From: Topomyia yanbarensis
Lineage: Eukaryota; Arthropoda; Insecta; Diptera; Culicidae
Length of the DNA: 64,000 bases
Direction: 5' to 3'
NCBI RefSeq assembly: GCF_030247195.1
Contig: NC_080672.1
Location: forward strand, 363,870,271-363,934,270
Below are positions 61,140-64,000 of this stretch, piece by piece. The first letter of the stretch is position 1; every line of letters begins with the position of its first letter. The notes below the pieces were generated by a model that did no database searches, was not told the DNA's origin, and saw only the letters and a list, made by a program, of their open reading frames with translations. Made by a program: the position numbers and the translations under genes.

Positions 61140-61271
61140 GTGGAAAGTACGAATTTTCGACGGGGATGACAATGCCAAAGCAGGCTGGGTTCCGGTATCG
61201 GTGCTGGACATTATGCACACCGATCAAGCCGTGTTCGGTGAGAAAGCCAACGATGCCGCATATCGCAGAGA
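61140..61271 (+). CDS. Obscurin/Unc-89, exon with second half of SH3
   Basis: Acceptor TTTCCAAAG|G after a T-rich tract, donor AGAGA|GTAAGT, phase 2 in and 2 out. Encodes W-K-V-R-I-F-D-G, then the SH3 signature A-G-W-V-P-V-S-V-L and a short linker to the RhoGEF domain. The aromatic and proline ligand-binding positions of SH3 (W, P) are present. Confidence 0.85.
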
Positions 61272-61339
61272 GTAAGTAAAAGTTCTGAAAAATATAGTCT
61301 AATATTAATTACAACACTTAACTCTTACCACTTCAACAG

Positions 61340-61516
61340 AGCTGTCGTTCGAGAGCTGATTGAAACTGAAGAAGAGTTCGGCAGGGATCTGCGACAGGTC
61401 GTCGAACGTTACATCAAATACATCGACAACCCGGACAACAAAATCCCGCGGCAGATTCGCGATCACAAGGACGATATCTTCAACAACTTTAAACAGATCG
61501 CTGATTTTCATAACAC
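61340..61516 (+). CDS. Obscurin/Unc-89, exon with start of DH (RhoGEF) domain
   Basis: Acceptor TTCAACAG|A, donor ACAC|GTAAGC, phase 2 in and 2 out. Encodes V-V-R-E-L-I-E-T-E-E-E-F, the first conserved region (CR1) of Dbl-homology domains, and H-K-D-D-I-F-N-N-F-K-Q-I-A-D-F-H, the following conserved helix. DH domains exchange GDP for GTP on Rho-family GTPases. CR1 has the glutamate expected to contact switch I. Confidence 0.85.
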
Positions 61517-61746
61517 GTAAGCATCTATGAATCATCAAAGATGACGGGAATTGGTACTAAATGTTTTTTTCCGGGGATCGATTGGGTGATATCCAACGAT
61601 TTCCACTAAGCCATGATGACCGAAACGAAGTCAGGTCGTTTATTCGGTCAATTTATTCTCGCTCGTCGACGTCGTTTGGCAAGTGTCATTAATAAACGCT
61701 ATTTACACTGTTTTCTTCCATTTTCCCCCCTCCCTTTCCCGTACAG

Positions 61747-61912
61747 AGTACTGATCGAGGGTGTTAAGTACAATGCCAACAATCCAAAAATGATTGGCAA
61801 AACGTTCCTGCGGTTGGAGCGCGACTTCGACAAGCACGTTCGGTACTGCCGCGATGCGCCGGTCACGCAGGAGTTTCTGGCCAACAACGATTTCGTGCGG
61901 GACTTTTTTATG
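61747..61912 (+). CDS. Obscurin/Unc-89, exon with middle of DH domain
   Basis: Acceptor CCGTACAG|A, donor TTATG|GTAAGT, phase 2 in and 0 out. Encodes L-I-E-G-V-K-Y, F-D-K-H-V-R-Y-C-R-D-A-P (second conserved region) and F-V-R-D-F-F-M. The five exons together are 768 bp, exactly 256 codons with no stop. The third conserved region (L-P-V-Q-R-type helix), PH domain, Ig repeats and kinases are not in the window, so the gene is partial on the right. Confidence 0.85.
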
Positions 61913-62269
61913 GTAAGTCATTCAAATACTTTTATCCAAAAGCTTAGTGCAACGGGGAAAGCTTCGCCGACACTGGATAGTGGTGCCCTCTCGGTTTGAG
62001 AATGCAAAAAACAGAATTAAATCATTTTAGGTTGTTGGAACGGGAAAATATTGCAAATCAGTAGTACGCATGCTCGTAGGAAATTCAACAGTGATTCTTC
62101 GGCTGTTGCTGGGATTTGATCATAGATTAAGTAGTGTCTGGTATTACTTTGGGTTCCATCGATCAATGATGTGAAGAAAACAATCTCAGACGTTATGAAA
62201 ACAGGACCGTGAACAAAAACCATATGTTTTAAAACTATGTTCAAATTTTCTACAGTAACTTCTGCATAA
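61913..62269. other. Unc-89 intron, no exon seen
   Basis: Begins with donor GTAAGT. The frame that continues past it to 61999 is intron read-through. Confidence 0.6.
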
Positions 62270-63262
62270 CCTTTTATTCGAAGAAATATTTATTTTTGTT
62301 TCGTGAACTTCACTCACGGCTTCCGCTATGTCATTTCCAAATCGTTTTTTGGTACGTGAACTAGTTTACAACTTTATGAACATTATTCATAATCGTAAGG
62401 TTGACTCGTGATTTTATTCATACGTTTGTGAATATTATTTACGGTCTAACTATACGACGTGAACTGATTCATGTCTTATTACATCTTTATCCCGATCTGG
62501 TTTTTGTGGTTGTGAATAAGTACACATCTTCGAAACAGTCTGAATATTTTTTCATGAACTATTTCACGAAACTCGGAATATTATTATAATATCCTTTCAT
62601 ACATTGTGAACTAATTCATAAGTTCTGCCTAATAAGAGCGACCGAAAATAAAAGTCGCAACGACAGAACATGCTTCGTAAAACCCGTTTCAAATATATTA
62701 GAATATAAAAACCAGATATAAACTTCGTGCATAAATATCGGACTGGGACATTCCTTCGTAAGAGTCGAGTAAAAAACCTTCAGTAAAAAACCCGAAAAAA
62801 ATACATCCGATTGTTACCAAGTAGTTTTTGTTAGCCGACTTGAACATTAAGATATACGGATGCTCCTACGAATGATTTATTTATTTTCAAACGATTTTTA
62901 TACTGGAGGTTCATCCTTGCCGAATTGTACGGATGAGAACTTTTTCAAGCTATTATTATGTTGACAGATTTCTGTCCGATTTTTTTGCTTGAAGTTTATT
63001 TCAGATTTTATTATATTTATTATTTTATTATATTTATTATGTTTGAAACCTCTATCCTTGCGACTTATATTTTCTGTCGCATATATATAAGTCACGTTTT
63101 ACCATTCATACTCATGAGGTATTTCACAAAAACAAAATTCGTATCCGCTCTCATGATGTAATTCATAAAATACGCACTTTTGTGCACGATACTAATATTT
63201 TCATGTGAAAAATTTCACAGAGCACAGGATTCTATCCATGGTTTTCGTGAACTAATTCATGA
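62270..63262. repeat. AT-rich repeat with recurring GTGAACTAATTCATGA words
   Basis: Variants of GTGAAC(T)-AATTCATG recur at about ten places on both strands (near 62304, 62357, 62460, 62609, 63247). They make the stretch partly self-complementary. This is likely a degraded MITE or a cluster of them inside the Unc-89 intron; compare 1270-1740. Confidence 0.4.
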
Positions 63263-63928
63263 TTCCCAGCTTTTATGGTGGTGGGGGAGATGCAAAAGCG
63301 TGTGATTGGATGCTGGCCGGTCAGTGACAGAATGTGCAGGTTGAGGATCAAGGGTCGGTTCTTCAACATCAGCATAATTAACGTGCATAGTCCCCACCTC
63401 GGATGTAGCGATGACGACAAGGACGAACTCTACGCACAGCTGGAGCATGAATACGATCGCTGGCCAAGACATGATGTCAAGATCGTCATCGGTGACCTTA
63501 ATGCTCAGGTGGGCCAGGAGGTGGAATACAGACCGGTAATTGGAAGGTTCAGCGCCCACCAGCAGACGAACGAGAACGGCCTAAGACTAATCGTTTTCGC
63601 CACCTCCAAGAACAAGGCCTTAAGGAGCACCTTCTTCCAGTACCGCCTCCTGCACCTATACACCTGGAGATCACCGCAACAAACAGAGACGCAAATTGAT
63701 CATGTTCTGATTGAAGGACGATACTTCTCGGACATTATCGACGTAAAGACCTATCGGGGCGCTAACATCGACTCGGACCACTCTCTGGTGAAGGTTAAAT
63801 TGCGTCCAAAACTATCCGTAGTGAACAGTGTAAGATACCGGCGCCCACCGCGGTATAACCTGGACCGACTGAGGGAAACCAACGCACAGTGGGACCAATC
63901 CAAAAAAGGTGGGACAAAACCTATTTGA
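63263..63928 (+). pseudogene. RTE-type LINE endonuclease fragment
   Basis: Open frame encoding part of an APE-type endonuclease. The visible motifs are S-I-I-N-V-H-S-P-H, V-K-I-V-I-G-D-L-N-A-Q-V-G (catalytic Asp and Asn), T-W-R-S-P-x5-T-Q-I-D-H-V-L-I and N-I-D-S-D-H-S-L-V. The N terminus, with the first catalytic Glu, and everything after the endonuclease, including the reverse transcriptase, are missing. It ends at TGA 63926-63928. It sits in the same orientation as Unc-89 inside its intron and is a 5'- and 3'-truncated relic. Confidence 0.85.
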
Positions 63929-64000
63929 AGCCTTAGATGTCATTTTAGAGCCAGCATTTCTTCGTAGGATATGTTCACAATATTATTCTGCAACTTTTTA

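Noticed and set aside
61613..61999. Continuous 128-codon frame over the DH exon
   Set aside because: Its ends lie outside consensus splice sites at 61746/61747 and 61912/61913; only the middle is exon.

Overview
The window looks like nuclear DNA from a mosquito, most likely a culicine. The grounds are a large AT-rich, intron-rich locus packed with transposon relics of types common in mosquitoes: tRNA-derived SINE, D37E mariner, RTE and I/LOA-like LINEs, piggyBac, hAT and many MITEs. No species can be named from the sequence alone. Only about 5.4 kb of 64 kb looks like host coding sequence, all on the plus strand.

Host genes. (1) A 4,482-bp coding exon at 3120-7601 encodes an unusual protein of about 1,494 residues. 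It has a duplicated F-C-R-I-T-G-K motif at the N terminus, a charged helical segment, about 30 F-[VI]-P-G-Q repeats and a long helical C-terminal half. It ends at a consensus donor in phase 0. A well-formed acceptor at 16988/16989 opens a short phase-0 exon that adds 39 codons and a stop at 17106-17108. (2) At 60475-61912 five exons in perfect phase encode the start of an obscurin/Unc-89-type protein, with a split SH3 domain followed by the first part of a RhoGEF (DH) domain. The gene runs off the right edge. Its first visible exon is also phase 0 and opens with ATG right after an acceptor. The 3120 exon could therefore splice to it across a roughly 53-kb intron, making one gene with alternative ends, or the two could be neighbouring genes.

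Layout. 1-3119: upstream flank and probable 5' UTR, with a CCCGGGA-rich patch and a MEF2-type site. 7602-16988: intron with MITE, SINE, an unidentified coding relic, a composite element in two head-to-head copies, and a hAT-type long-inverted-repeat element with an exact 8-bp target duplication. 17980-22584: young 2.3-kb tandem duplication holding the 5' half of a D37E mariner transposase and a MITE; the 3' half of that transposase lies at 22839-23630. 26691-28415: piggyBac-like relic bounded by TTAA. 29570-33530: degenerate LINE with RNase H, itself hit by three insertions. 34743-35822: nested self-complementary MITEs. 37592-41227: two more copies of the composite element, then a LINE ORF1 relic. 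42905-43270: RTE reverse transcriptase fragment. 45690-49500: dispersed and tandem repeats. 50261-51555: run of four small MITEs. 54107-58030: a 934-bp long inverted repeat with a 1.6-kb spacer, then about 290 bp of (TA)n. 60475-61912: Unc-89 exons. 63263-63928: RTE endonuclease fragment.

How it fits together: the locus appears to be one or two host genes whose introns have been greatly expanded by nested transposons. The most interesting host signals are the F-V-P-G-Q repeat protein, its possible splicing into Unc-89, and a symmetrical 56-codon cassette exon that sits inside the Unc-89 SH3 domain.
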